From: an uncultured Glaciecola sp.
GTDB taxonomy: Bacteria; Pseudomonadota; Gammaproteobacteria; Enterobacterales; Alteromonadaceae
Length of the DNA: 64,000 nucleotides
Direction of reading: 5' to 3'
Assembly (NCBI RefSeq): GCF_937770335.1
Contig: NZ_CALJHY010000003.1
Span: 434,001-498,000 of the forward strand
The notes below the pieces were generated by a model. It saw only the letters and a list, made by a program, of their open reading frames with translations, ran no database searches and was not told the DNA's origin. Within the stretch, counting starts at the first letter, position 1, and every line of letters begins with the position of its first letter. This document shows positions 45,811-54,645 of this stretch, one piece after another. Made by a program: the position numbers and the translations under genes.

Positions 45811-45854
45811 AAAAAGGCTCTCAAATCATCGTATACATAAAATTTGAGAGCCTT
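45811..45854 (-). terminator. Terminator of the acnA-fumC operon
   Basis: AAGGCTCTCAAAT and ATTTGAGAGCCTT form a perfect 13-bp stem around a 15-base loop. Read on the reverse strand a T-run follows. It lies 17 bases after the acnA stop and may also affect the converging icd transcript. Confidence 0.88.
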
Positions 45855-45871
45855 AACGCCAAATGGTGTAT

Positions 45872-48583
45872 TTACAGTAGTGAACGGATCACGAACTGCA
45901 AAATGCCTCCGTGACGAAAGTATTCAAACTCATTAGGCGTATCAATACGAATATCAGTATTGAAACTGAACTCACTGCCATCATCTCTTACTACGTTAAC
46001 CGTGACTTGCTTTTGCTTAGCTGTAACCGCTTCAATAGAAAACTGCTCTGTACCATCTAGTTTATAAGTGTGTGCACCTTCCCCCGTCAAAAACTGTAAG
46101 GGTAAAATACCCATACCAATCAGATTAGAGCGATGAATACGTTCATAAGTTTCTGCTATTGCCGCCTTTACACCTAGCAATAGCGGGCCTTTTGCTGCCC
46201 AATCTCGAGAGCTTCCTGTTCCATATTCTTTTCCAGCAATAACAATAGTAGGTACATTAGCAGCGATATATTGCTGGGCTGCTTCAAATACCGTCATTTG
46301 CTCACCACTAGGTTGTTTGCGAGTGAAACCACCTTCCGTGCCCGGCGCGAGTTCATTTCGTAATCTAACGTTAGCAAACGTGCCACGCATCATCACTTCA
46401 TGATTACCGCGACGAGAGCCATAGGAGTTAAAATCTTTTGGCTCAACGTGATTGGCACGCAAATACGCCGCTGCAGGTGTGTCATTACCAATAGCGCCGG
46501 CTGGTGAAATATGGTCAGTGGTAACACTGTCAGCCAATTTCAGTAAACAACGCGCTTTTTCAATCGCTTTTACAGGTTCGGGTTTCGGCTGCATATTAGC
46601 AAAAAAGCTTGGTTTTTTCACATATGTGCTTTCAGGCCAGTCATAAATATTAGCATCAACCGTGTCTAGGTTTTCCCACACGTCACCACCGTCATAAATA
46701 CTCCCATACTTATCGGTAAACATAGCTTCATTAACCACGTCGGAAACGATGTTCTGAATGTTTTCTTGGCTTGGCCACAAATCCCTCAAATAAACAGGTT
46801 TGCCATCATGACCCGTCCCCAGAGGCTCTTTAGTAATATCAATATTCATATTACCCGCAATAGCATAAGCAACCACCAATGGCGGCGAAGCCAAGTAATT
46901 CGCTTTTACCTCCGAGTGTATTCTGCCTTCAAAGTTACGGTTACCTGATAACACCGAGGTTACCGTTAATTTACCTTCTTTTATGGCATCGGAAATAGGC
47001 CCTGGTAATGGGCCGGAGTTACCTATACATGTTGTGCAACCGTAACCCACTAAGTTGAAACCCATTTGATCAAGTTCTTTGGATAAACCGGCTTTGTTCA
47101 AATATTCTGTTACTACCTGAGAACCCGGGGCGAAACTTGTTTTTACCCACGGTTTAACTGTCAGACCAAGCTCATTAGCTTTTTTAGCGACGAGCGCCGC
47201 GGCCACGAGCACCGAAGGATTAGAGGTATTAGTGCAACTAGTAATTGCAGCAATCACCACTGCACCTTCATCCAGTTCAAAATCCTGACCATTCAAATGA
47301 CAAGACACGCTACTTTTTGAAGACTCTACTTGTGGTCCCCCTTCACTCTCAAAGCGCCCTTGCTGAGTGTCATCGGTAGTAATAGCGAGATCTTTTTGTT
47401 CAGATATCCATGCTTTAAATGCTGCTGATGCATCATCTAGGTTAATTCTATCCTGTGGTCTTTTAGGTCCAGCAATAGCCGGAACTACCTGGCTTAAATC
47501 AAGCGTTAAGGTCGCATGGTATTCGGCTTCTTCCTGAGCTTCGCTGCCCCACATTCCTTGCGCTTTGGAATAAGCTTCGATTATCTCAATTTGCTGCTGA
47601 CTACGGCCAGTCAATTCAAGGTATTTAATGGTTTGTTCATCGATAGGAAATAGACCACAAGTTGCGCCGTACTCGGGCGACATGTTGGCTATGGTTGCGC
47701 GATCCGCGACAGTTAAGTGTTTGACGCCAGCACCAAAAAATTCGACAAACTTACCCACAACACCAAATGCACGCAATTGCTGAGTAACGGCTAAGACTAA
47801 ATCCGTTGCCGTAGTACCTGCTGGCATTTTACCGGTCAATTGCATACCGATAACTTCTGGAATTAACATCGTGACCGGTTGACCGAGCATTGCGGCCTCA
47901 GCTTCTATCCCGCCAACCCCCCAACCAAGAACACCTAAACCATTAATCATCGTAGTGTGAGAATCAGTGCCAACGAGGGTATCCGGATACAAAACTACGC
48001 CGTCTTCCTGCTCTTCAACAAAAGTGACTCGGGCTAAATATTCCAAATTCACTTGATGCACAATGCCTTTTCCCGGTGGCACCACTTTAAAATTAGAGAA
48101 GGCACTTTGGCCCCACTTCAAAAATTGATAACGCTCTTTATTACGTTGCACTTCAATTTCTGTATTATTTTTAAATGAATCTTTACTACCAAATTCATCG
48201 ACCATAATAGAATGATCGATAACTAAATCGACTGGTTTGAGTGGATTGATCTTATTAGGGTCTCCTCCTAAATCGAGCATCGCGTCTCGCATAGCAGCCA
48301 AGTCAACAATAGCGGGGACACCCGTAAAGTCTTGTAATATGACTCTGGAAGGTACAAAGGCAATTTCAGTCTCTGTTGCGGCCTTTGTGTCCCACGTTGC
48401 TAATGTTTGAATATCTTCTGGCTGAACATATTGCTCATTGCTATGACGTAGCAAGTTTTCTAACAAAATTTTAGCAGTCAGAGGGAGTCGTTTTATATTA
48501 ATACCTGCACTAGATAAATCAAAATACTGATAGTTTTTATCTTTTACAGATAGCACGGACATATATTTATTTGATGACTTCAC
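45872..48583 (-). CDS. acnA: Aconitate hydratase A
   Basis: 903 residues; interconverts citrate and isocitrate with a [4Fe-4S] cluster. Visible cluster cysteines are in AITSCTNTSNPSVL (about residue 450) and GYGCTTCIGNSGP (about residues 513-525). VVGTDSHTTM-type VGTDSHTTMINGLGVLGWG and GKEYGTGSSRDWAAKGP complete the signature. It is the AcnA/IRP1 type rather than AcnB. The GTG start at 48583 is supported by AAGGAAG. It is second in the operon, 45 bp after fumC. A strong terminator follows. Confidence 0.95.
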   Translation of the reverse strand: MKSSNKYMSVLSVKDKNYQYFDLSSAGINIKRLPLTAKILLENLLRHSNEQYVQPEDIQTLATWDTKAATETEIAFVPSRVILQDFTGVPAIVDLAAMRDAMLDLGGDPNKINPLKPVDLVIDHSIMVDEFGSKDSFKNNTEIEVQRNKERYQFLKWGQSAFSNFKVVPPGKGIVHQVNLEYLARVTFVEEQEDGVVLYPDTLVGTDSHTTMINGLGVLGWGVGGIEAEAAMLGQPVTMLIPEVIGMQLTGKMPAGTTATDLVLAVTQQLRAFGVVGKFVEFFGAGVKHLTVADRATIANMSPEYGATCGLFPIDEQTIKYLELTGRSQQQIEIIEAYSKAQGMWGSEAQEEAEYHATLTLDLSQVVPAIAGPKRPQDRINLDDASAAFKAWISEQKDLAITTDDTQQGRFESEGGPQVESSKSSVSCHLNGQDFELDEGAVVIAAITSCTNTSNPSVLVAAALVAKKANELGLTVKPWVKTSFAPGSQVVTEYLNKAGLSKELDQMGFNLVGYGCTTCIGNSGPLPGPISDAIKEGKLTVTSVLSGNRNFEGRIHSEVKANYLASPPLVVAYAIAGNMNIDITKEPLGTGHDGKPVYLRDLWPSQENIQNIVSDVVNEAMFTDKYGSIYDGGDVWENLDTVDANIYDWPESTYVKKPSFFANMQPKPEPVKAIEKARCLLKLADSVTTDHISPAGAIGNDTPAAAYLRANHVEPKDFNSYGSRRGNHEVMMRGTFANVRLRNELAPGTEGGFTRKQPSGEQMTVFEAAQQYIAANVPTIVIAGKEYGTGSSRDWAAKGPLLLGVKAAIAETYERIHRSNLIGMGILPLQFLTGEGAHTYKLDGTEQFSIEAVTAKQKQVTVNVVRDDGSEFSFNTDIRIDTPNEFEYFRHGGILQFVIRSLL

Positions 48584-48628
48584 TTTGCTTCCTTCTTTTG
48601 TTTGTAATTTTATTCAAATTCTTTATGA

Positions 48629-49936
48629 CTAAACTAGACTTTTAGGAGCCAGTAACTGCGTCAGTTCTTGATGGTCGATATCTGTCATTTCTTTTGCTAC
48701 ATCGATAATTGGTCTGTGAGTTGCGTATGCATGTTTAGCAATTTCAGCTGCTTTTTCATAACCGATAATATGGTTTAAAGCCGTCACTAGAATCGGATTA
48801 TATGCCAACACACTTTGTAAGTTTTCTTGGTTTACCTCAAACGTTAAAATCACTTTGGTGGCTAATAGTTTCGCGCTATTAGCTAAAATAGTAACACTCT
48901 GCAATAAATTATGAGCTATAACTGGCAAATAGGTATTAAGTTGAAAATTACCGCCTTGGCCTGCAATAGTGATCGTCATATCATTACCGATAACCTGCGC
49001 ACAAGCCATACAAACAGCTTCAGGAATAACAGGGTTAACTTTGCCTGGCATTATACTGCTGCCTGCCTGCAATTCAGGTAAGGTAATCTCGCCGAGTCCC
49101 GCCAATGGTCCACTATTTTGCCAACGTAAATCATTACTCATTTTCATCAGCGACGTTGCTAGTGTCTTAAGATGACCACTAACTTCTACTGCAGTGTCTT
49201 GGCAACTGATGGCCTCAAAAAAATTATCGTTTGGCACAAATTCAAGGTCTGTAATTTCAGTCAATTGTGCACACGCTAACACGCTAAACTCAGTGCTGGA
49301 ATTTAAACCGGTGCCAATCGCCGACCCGCCAAGCGCAAGTTTACTTAAACGATTGTAACTCGACTCTATTCGCTCAATATTATTGATAATTTGTTGATGC
49401 CACCCACCTAATTCTTGCCCCATAGTCATAGGGAGGGCGTCCATTAAATGTGTACGCCCGGTTTTTATCGTCGTGCTAAGCGCGTTGCTACGAACCATTA
49501 AGGCATCGCTCAGAAGCCGAAGGTTGGGAATAAGGTTGTTTTTCAAGCCTAAATAAACACTGACATGAATAGCGCTAGGGATGGTATCGTTTGAACTCTG
49601 GCTCATATTGACGTGATCGTTAGGGTGAACCGCCTCGCCATACTCAGTTCTGCAAAGCTCGCTTAATACCTCGTTCATGTTCATATTTGTACTGGTGCCA
49701 GATCCTGTTTGAAAAACATCTAACACAAACTGGTCATCATGCTGACCATCGATGACTTCAGTAGCCGCAGCCTTTATTGCTATAGCTCGTTTACTATCAA
49801 GCTGGCCTGTTGCTTCATTTGCAGTTGCGCACACTTTTTTGATCATTGCCAAACTTCGAATAAAGTCTGTTGGCATGGTTATTCCGCTAATAGGAAAGTT
49901 ATCTAGCGCTTTTTTAGTTTCTTTTCCGTAGAGCAT
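48629..49936 (-). CDS. fumC: Class II fumarase, N-terminally short
   Basis: 435 residues. The fumarase/aspartase signature GSSIMPGKVNPVIPEA is intact, as are TGSGTSTNMNMNEVL, GRTHLMDALPMTMGQE and SQSSNDTIPSAIHV. The protein starts MLYGKETKKALDNFPISG, which in relatives is the stretch after about 20 N-terminal residues (D-x-x-G-x-V-x-VP-A-D-A-L-Y/W-G). TAAGG at good spacing supports this ATG. Just upstream another frame spells KVPNAL, which looks like a leftover of the missing segment. The function may be reduced or the start naturally short. Confidence 0.88.
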   Translation of the reverse strand: MLYGKETKKALDNFPISGITMPTDFIRSLAMIKKVCATANEATGQLDSKRAIAIKAAATEVIDGQHDDQFVLDVFQTGSGTSTNMNMNEVLSELCRTEYGEAVHPNDHVNMSQSSNDTIPSAIHVSVYLGLKNNLIPNLRLLSDALMVRSNALSTTIKTGRTHLMDALPMTMGQELGGWHQQIINNIERIESSYNRLSKLALGGSAIGTGLNSSTEFSVLACAQLTEITDLEFVPNDNFFEAISCQDTAVEVSGHLKTLATSLMKMSNDLRWQNSGPLAGLGEITLPELQAGSSIMPGKVNPVIPEAVCMACAQVIGNDMTITIAGQGGNFQLNTYLPVIAHNLLQSVTILANSAKLLATKVILTFEVNQENLQSVLAYNPILVTALNHIIGYEKAAEIAKHAYATHRPIIDVAKEMTDIDHQELTQLLAPKSLV

Positions 49937-50111
49937 TCGGCACCTTAGATTATGTGTTCTTGTGACTCGTATTTATTCAACGAATAAATAATTGAGTATT
50001 AGTCAACTTTGTCCTCAGTATAGCAACTATATGGCATTATGCTTAGTAGTAGCAACGAATACCAACATCATAATTATTCATTTGTTGAATCTTAGACTCA
50101 AACTAAACCCG

Positions 50112-51473
50112 CTATTTTCGTCGAAAAAATCCAACAACAGATAAACCGATAATCATTAAACCAAGCACCGTAGGCAGCCACAAATTGAAAGATAACAGAT
50201 TAGATGTATTGCCAAATACGTTGCTCACTGGGCCACCTTCAGCTAATGAAGCAGGATCGGTAATACTTAAGAAATCAGCCCATACGCTGAGTAAAGCAAT
50301 GATTTGCAAACACGAAATAATAAATAAAATGGAATTTTGTCTACTTGCAGCAGCGGCTTGTCGTTTGGCATAAAGCCTGTCCATATAATCTTTAAACATC
50401 GCGATGTACTGAGACGCATTGGTAAGGCTTTTTTCAATGTTCCACCGATTCTCAACCTGACTTAATACTATCTCGTTATCCATTTCAATGGTTAACTTGA
50501 AATTTTCATTATGCATAATTAGAAACTGAATTTTATTCACATACGCATCAACGTCATCAACGCTATGTTGAAAGAACGCCGCACTTTTTTTCGAAATTAT
50601 TTCGTTATTCAGTTTATCCATTGTCTCTAAATAATAGCCTGTAACAAACCACATGAATTGCATGTGAAACTGAATAGGAAAGTAACGATAATAGTAGGAT
50701 TGGTCTTTTGAAATAATGGTATGAAAACGACCATAGAACGCATAAAAAACATGCTTATCATCGAGTGTTGGCTTAACGTTTCGTTGAATAGATTCAGCCC
50801 CCGCGTTGCAGTTTATCAACGCTGTTTTTAGCATTAAATTCTGACTGTCAGCATTAAAGAAAAAGGTAATATTGCCTGTGTTTTTACCAATCTTAGCAAC
50901 CGGTTCTGTACCTTTATTAGGTATTATTTTATAGATAATATCAGTAAGTAATTTCGTCATCGAGGTATGCACGTGCTGCCCCCACTGGCTTAATGACGAT
51001 TCTGCCTCTTCCTTCACTATCATTTGACGCAACGTATTATATAAGTCAGTTTTCTGCTGATTTAATAGTGAACCTTGCAAAAGAGTAATGAGTTGCTCTT
51101 CAGGCATTGTAAAGTGTAATTCATATATAATGAAAAACTGAAAAAATCGTGGGTCATATAATAGCGCTACCTTACTTTCTTCAAGATTAAGAAAAGTCGC
51201 CAAGTTAGACTCACCGTTCACCCACCATTGGCTTTCACCTAAATCAGAAATTAACGCACTCTTATCTGGCATGTCAGAGGGTAATGTAAGTGATTTGAAG
51301 CTGCGAAATTTTCTGTATTTATTGGTAAAATTATCAATCCACTTAATATCGAAACCATTAGGGTTAACAAAAGCATTAAGAATGTCAGCATAATCTTGTT
51401 TTCTAATTATTTTTGAATACATATCTGCGTCCAAACGAATGGGTTGAACACACATCATTTTAAAATCAAGCAT
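50112..51473 (-). CDS. Large soluble protein with two C-terminal membrane helices (CorA-like topology)
   Basis: 453 residues, no recognised family. The long N-terminal part is mixed alpha/beta, with several Tyr-rich helices and a coiled-coil-like section (KFRSFKS, DMDNEIVLSQVENRWNIEKS). The end has two hydrophobic helices (ILFIISCLQIIALLSVWADF and LWLPTVLGLMIIGLSVVGFF) joined by a loop, as in CorA-type or toxin-like membrane proteins, but the Mg-channel GMN motif is absent. The SET-domain gene is immediately upstream (1 bp), and the ribosome site of this gene (AAGGAAAG) is inside the SET stop region, so they are translated together. Confidence 0.7.
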   Translation of the reverse strand: MLDFKMMCVQPIRLDADMYSKIIRKQDYADILNAFVNPNGFDIKWIDNFTNKYRKFRSFKSLTLPSDMPDKSALISDLGESQWWVNGESNLATFLNLEESKVALLYDPRFFQFFIIYELHFTMPEEQLITLLQGSLLNQQKTDLYNTLRQMIVKEEAESSLSQWGQHVHTSMTKLLTDIIYKIIPNKGTEPVAKIGKNTGNITFFFNADSQNLMLKTALINCNAGAESIQRNVKPTLDDKHVFYAFYGRFHTIISKDQSYYYRYFPIQFHMQFMWFVTGYYLETMDKLNNEIISKKSAAFFQHSVDDVDAYVNKIQFLIMHNENFKLTIEMDNEIVLSQVENRWNIEKSLTNASQYIAMFKDYMDRLYAKRQAAAASRQNSILFIISCLQIIALLSVWADFLSITDPASLAEGGPVSNVFGNTSNLLSFNLWLPTVLGLMIIGLSVVGFFRRK

Positions 51474-51474
51474 A

Positions 51475-51942
51475 CTACTTTCCTTGTAAAAACTGTTTTT
51501 CTGGTTTTGCTAAATAGCTTTTAGTTAAAGGCTCTTGGCGGTAGTCGATAGTGAGTTCGGTGCCTTGGGAAATATGTTGGTTGGCTACAATTCTAATCGG
51601 ATGATATTTGATGCTCACATTCGGCAAACTTGAATGATTGATGTAGCTGTATTTAGTCCGAAATGTTCGCGCCAAAATTTCATGTTCGTTGAGGTAGTTG
51701 CACTCCATAAACAGATAAGATTCAACACCTTTTACCGACGGTAGTAATGCTTCACAAATATGAGCATAGACTTGCTTAACGATAACCTGACCGTCTAACA
51801 AACATAAAATGCAGTCTTGTTTAATGCTTTGGGTGGCAAACAAACCAAAGCCATGAAGCTCGCTTTTGTTAATTTGGGTATCATTAATGTTATCAAGTGT
51901 TAACTCGCGCACATGTGATAAATTATTGGGATCAAAAATCAT
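51475..51942 (-). CDS. SET-domain protein (lysine methyltransferase fold)
   Basis: 155 residues that comprise essentially a single SET domain: ELHGFGLFATQSIKQDCILC (S-x-x-H-G-x-G-L-F-A cofactor start), YSYINHSSLPNVSIKYHP with the NHS catalytic-asparagine motif, and GTELTIDYRQEPL with the tyrosine of the ELTYDY type. SET proteins use S-adenosylmethionine to methylate lysines; bacterial ones are uncommon and often act on ribosomal or membrane-associated targets. The next gene, a membrane protein, overlaps its translation signal and is the best candidate substrate or partner. Confidence 0.83.
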   Translation of the reverse strand: MIFDPNNLSHVRELTLDNINDTQINKSELHGFGLFATQSIKQDCILCLLDGQVIVKQVYAHICEALLPSVKGVESYLFMECNYLNEHEILARTFRTKYSYINHSSLPNVSIKYHPIRIVANQHISQGTELTIDYRQEPLTKSYLAKPEKQFLQGK

Positions 51943-52408
51943 ATTGGCTCTTAACTGTTTGATTAGACTTTATTAGTTTAAAGAGTTTCTAAGAATGGCG
52001 GTCTTTCTTACTCTCATCGAAAGATTAACCGTTTGTTTATGTTGCTCCAGATGTTACTACAGGTGACCAGCTAGGACATGGATTCTTTTGGCTATTGGCT
52101 TTTAGTATTTCGTCGCAAACACTGTATTGTGACTTATTGATAATTGTTCGCATACACTTAGCTCCACACTTGCAAAACCAGACTTATCGCAACATGTAAG
52201 TGTTTTATAGCGATCAAAAAAATCACCTTTAAGTGTCGATATTTTATACACTTAAATTTCAATGGAAATAAATTAACATATAAAACAGTGATTTAAAAAA
52301 CGGCTCAAAATATGCATTCTCAGAAATAAGGTATTCGCCTTTACGGTCATAGCAGTCTATTTAGACTCAAAGTGATCATTTTTAACAACAGTGATTAAGG
52401 GAATCATC
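51943..52408. other. Upstream region of the fibro-slime protein gene
   Basis: This is 466 bases without a supported gene between two divergent genes (SET gene leftward, fibro-slime gene rightward). A palindrome is present at 52228-52256, listed separately. The plus strand ends in AAGGGAATC before the ATG at 52409. Confidence 0.5.
52228..52256. promoter_or_regulatory. 9-bp-arm palindrome upstream of the fibro-slime gene
   Basis: TTTAAGTGT and ACACTTAAA are separated by 11 bases of AT-rich sequence, about 150 bases before the coding start. It could be an operator of either divergent gene. No T-run follows. The regulator is unknown. Confidence 0.4.
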
Positions 52409-53158
52409 ATGAAAAGAAGTATAAAACAATTAATAGGGTTAACAATGTTAATGGCGAGCGGAATGGCTGCGGCTAGCGTCATTACGTTAAGTGCAACAGT
52501 ACGAGATTTTCAAAGCAGCCATCCGAATTTTCAAAACGGCTGTGGCCCCTGCGGTATTTACACAGGGTTAGTCGGAAGTACCTTGGGAGTTGACGGAAAG
52601 CCGGTTTATTTAGGTGGCACAACGTTAACTAACGCGACAGATTTTAACCAATGGTATAACGATGTATCAGGAATTAATCAATCATTTACAATTCCGCTGA
52701 CGGCTACTGAAACATTCCTAGGCTCAGGTATTTATACCTATTCAAATAGTTCTTATTTTCCGATAGACGGCCAGGGATTTGGAGATGAGGGTAGATCTCA
52801 TAATTACCATTTCACTACTGAGATAAACAGTCAATTTACTTATGCGCTCGGCCAGAGTTTCTCGTTTACCGGTGATGACGATGTTTGGGTATTTATTAAT
52901 GACCAACTTGTCGTCGACCTAGGTGGTGTGCATGGGTCAGCTAGTGGAAGTGTTGACATAGACACTTTAGGCCTGACGGTAGGACAAACCTATAGCTTGG
53001 ATATATTTCATGCGGAACGTCAGACTACTCAGTCAAACTTTAATTTCACAACATCGGCTGTTTTAGTTGAAGCATCAACTCCACCAGCTTTAGCACTCGT
53101 AGGCCTTAGTCTATTAGGGCTAGGATGGGCGAGAAGAAAACGCAACCAAGTTAAATAA
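52409..53158 (+). CDS. Fibro-slime domain protein with PEP-CTERM-type sorting end
   Basis: About 249 residues from the ATG at 52409 (AAGGG before it). The frame opens at GTG 52391, which has poor support. A signal peptide (LIGLTMLMASGMAAA) is followed by the fibro-slime domain: SATVRDFQSSHPNFQ, SYFPIDGQGFGDEG, FSFTGDDDVWVFINDQLVVD, then DLGGVHGSASGSVD. The C-terminus, TPPALALVGLSLLGLGWARR plus basic residues, is a PEP-CTERM-like anchor (P-x helix, RR/KR), which an exosortase would cut. The secreted product would act at the cell surface or in matrix. A terminator follows. Confidence 0.85.
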   Translation: MKRSIKQLIGLTMLMASGMAAASVITLSATVRDFQSSHPNFQNGCGPCGIYTGLVGSTLGVDGKPVYLGGTTLTNATDFNQWYNDVSGINQSFTIPLTATETFLGSGIYTYSNSSYFPIDGQGFGDEGRSHNYHFTTEINSQFTYALGQSFSFTGDDDVWVFINDQLVVDLGGVHGSASGSVDIDTLGLTVGQTYSLDIFHAERQTTQSNFNFTTSAVLVEASTPPALALVGLSLLGLGWARRKRNQVK

Positions 53159-53177
53159 AACTTGTATATAAAACTAC

Positions 53178-53220
53178 ACCAAGTTAATAGAAAAGATAAT
53201 ATCTATTAGCTTGGTTTTTT
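53178..53220 (+). terminator. Strong terminator after the fibro-slime gene
   Basis: ACCAAGTTAATAGA and TCTATTAGCTTGGT form a 14-bp stem with one T-G pair and a 10-base loop, followed by a T-run. It starts 20 bases after the stop. The rest of 53221-53528 is AT-rich with no gene seen. Confidence 0.9.
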
Positions 53221-53528
53221 ATACAAGTGATGCAGATGTAGCAACATCATGTGCATCATTTTACTATCGTTTATTCTAAGACAGTTCAAACAAGTATTTA
53301 CATTCGCTCGACTCCCCCCCAACTTTCAATAATCTGCACATAGTGTTTAACAACGATACATAGATAAACTTTCATCAATAAAGAGGGTTGTTGGTCTCAA
53401 TAATCTTCAGCATCAATGTAGTAAAAAATTTGAGTCGGATATCGACTAGCATATTGGCGAACGCTGTGTTTGAATTTCAAAGTAAGAATATACTATCTGG
53501 GTAAACACATTAAATAAAAGGAATAAAA

Positions 53529-54524
53529 ATGGAATATCGTCGTTTAGGTAAAGCGGGACTCAAAGTTTCTGCATTGTCACTGGGATCATGGGTTACGTTT
53601 GGCAAGCAAGTTGATATGAATGATGCCAAAAAATTACTTAAAACCGCTTACGATGGCGGCATTAATTTTTTTGATAACGCCGAAGGCTATGAGGCAGGCG
53701 AATCTGAAAAAATAATGGGTGAAGCGATTTCAGGTATTGGTTTAGCTCGGGATACTTATGCCGTGTCTTCAAAAGTATTCTGGGGGGGCGATAAGCAAAT
53801 GCAAATCGGCCTCAGCGCTAAGCATGTGCGTGATGCCTGTGATGCAGCACTAAAACGCTTGCGCGTTGATTACCTCGACCTGTACTTTTGCCACCGCCCA
53901 GATATCGATACCCCGATTGAAGAAACCGTGCGCGCTATGCACAACCTAGTGCAGCAAGGTAAAGTAATATACTGGGGGACGTCTGAATGGTCAGCACAGC
54001 AAATTACTCAAGCGCATGCTATAGCGAGGCAAGAGCATTTAACTCCACCGTCAATGGAACAGCCTCAATATAACTTGTTGCATCGCGAAAAAGTTGATGG
54101 CGAATTTACCCCGTTATATGAAGAGTTCGGCATGGGCACCACTATTTGGTCACCGCTAGCTAGCGGTTTGTTGACCGGGAAATACAACGATGGTATCCCA
54201 GATGATAGTCGTCTAGCATTGCCAGGCTATGAATGGTTGCGGGACCTGTGGACCAGTGACGATGGTAAGAAGAAGCTTGAAAAAATTCGCCAATTGAGTT
54301 TATTGTCAAAAGAACTGGATATCAGCATGGCGCATTTATCAATTGCGTGGTGCTTAAAAAATCCAAACGTAAGCACCGTTATTTTAGGAGCTTCTCGTTT
54401 ATCTCAGTTGGAAGACAACCTAAACGCAATGAATGCCCTTTCCAAGCTGACGCCAGAGGTTATTGAACGCATTGAGGTAATTATTGCAAACAAACCAGGG
54501 GCTGGAGAACGTTTTGGCCAATAG
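53529..54524 (+). CDS. Aldo/keto reductase (potassium-channel beta-subunit-like)
   Basis: 331 residues of the TIM-barrel AKR fold. Visible: Tyr/Asp catalytic region FFDNAEGYEAGESEKIMGEA (about residues 50-70), VSSKVFWGGD (Lys), CHRPDIDTPIEETVRAMHNL, GKVIYWGTSEWSA and SPLASGLLTGKYN, which together are typical of the Kv-beta/YghZ subgroup. NADPH-dependent reduction of aldehydes or ketones is expected; substrate unknown. AAAAGGAATAAAA precedes ATG. Transcribed alone and closed by a hairpin. Confidence 0.88.
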   Translation: MEYRRLGKAGLKVSALSLGSWVTFGKQVDMNDAKKLLKTAYDGGINFFDNAEGYEAGESEKIMGEAISGIGLARDTYAVSSKVFWGGDKQMQIGLSAKHVRDACDAALKRLRVDYLDLYFCHRPDIDTPIEETVRAMHNLVQQGKVIYWGTSEWSAQQITQAHAIARQEHLTPPSMEQPQYNLLHREKVDGEFTPLYEEFGMGTTIWSPLASGLLTGKYNDGIPDDSRLALPGYEWLRDLWTSDDGKKKLEKIRQLSLLSKELDISMAHLSIAWCLKNPNVSTVILGASRLSQLEDNLNAMNALSKLTPEVIERIEVIIANKPGAGERFGQ

Positions 54525-54585
54525 GTCAACTGATCGCTAAAAGCGCATTAAATGGTCAGTATAAACCGTTGTGATGACTATCCAC

Positions 54586-54617
54586 CTGCAACAATGGCCC
54601 TGGGACCATTGTTGCAG
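54586..54617. terminator. Perfect hairpin between converging genes
   Basis: CTGCAACAATGG and CCATTGTTGCAG pair perfectly around CCCTGGGA, 61 bases after the aldo/keto reductase stop and 28 before the end of the convergent gene. It probably stops transcripts from the left; only weak T-richness follows. Confidence 0.65.
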
Positions 54618-54645
54618 ACTTTGTTTATCTAAAAATAATATAAGC

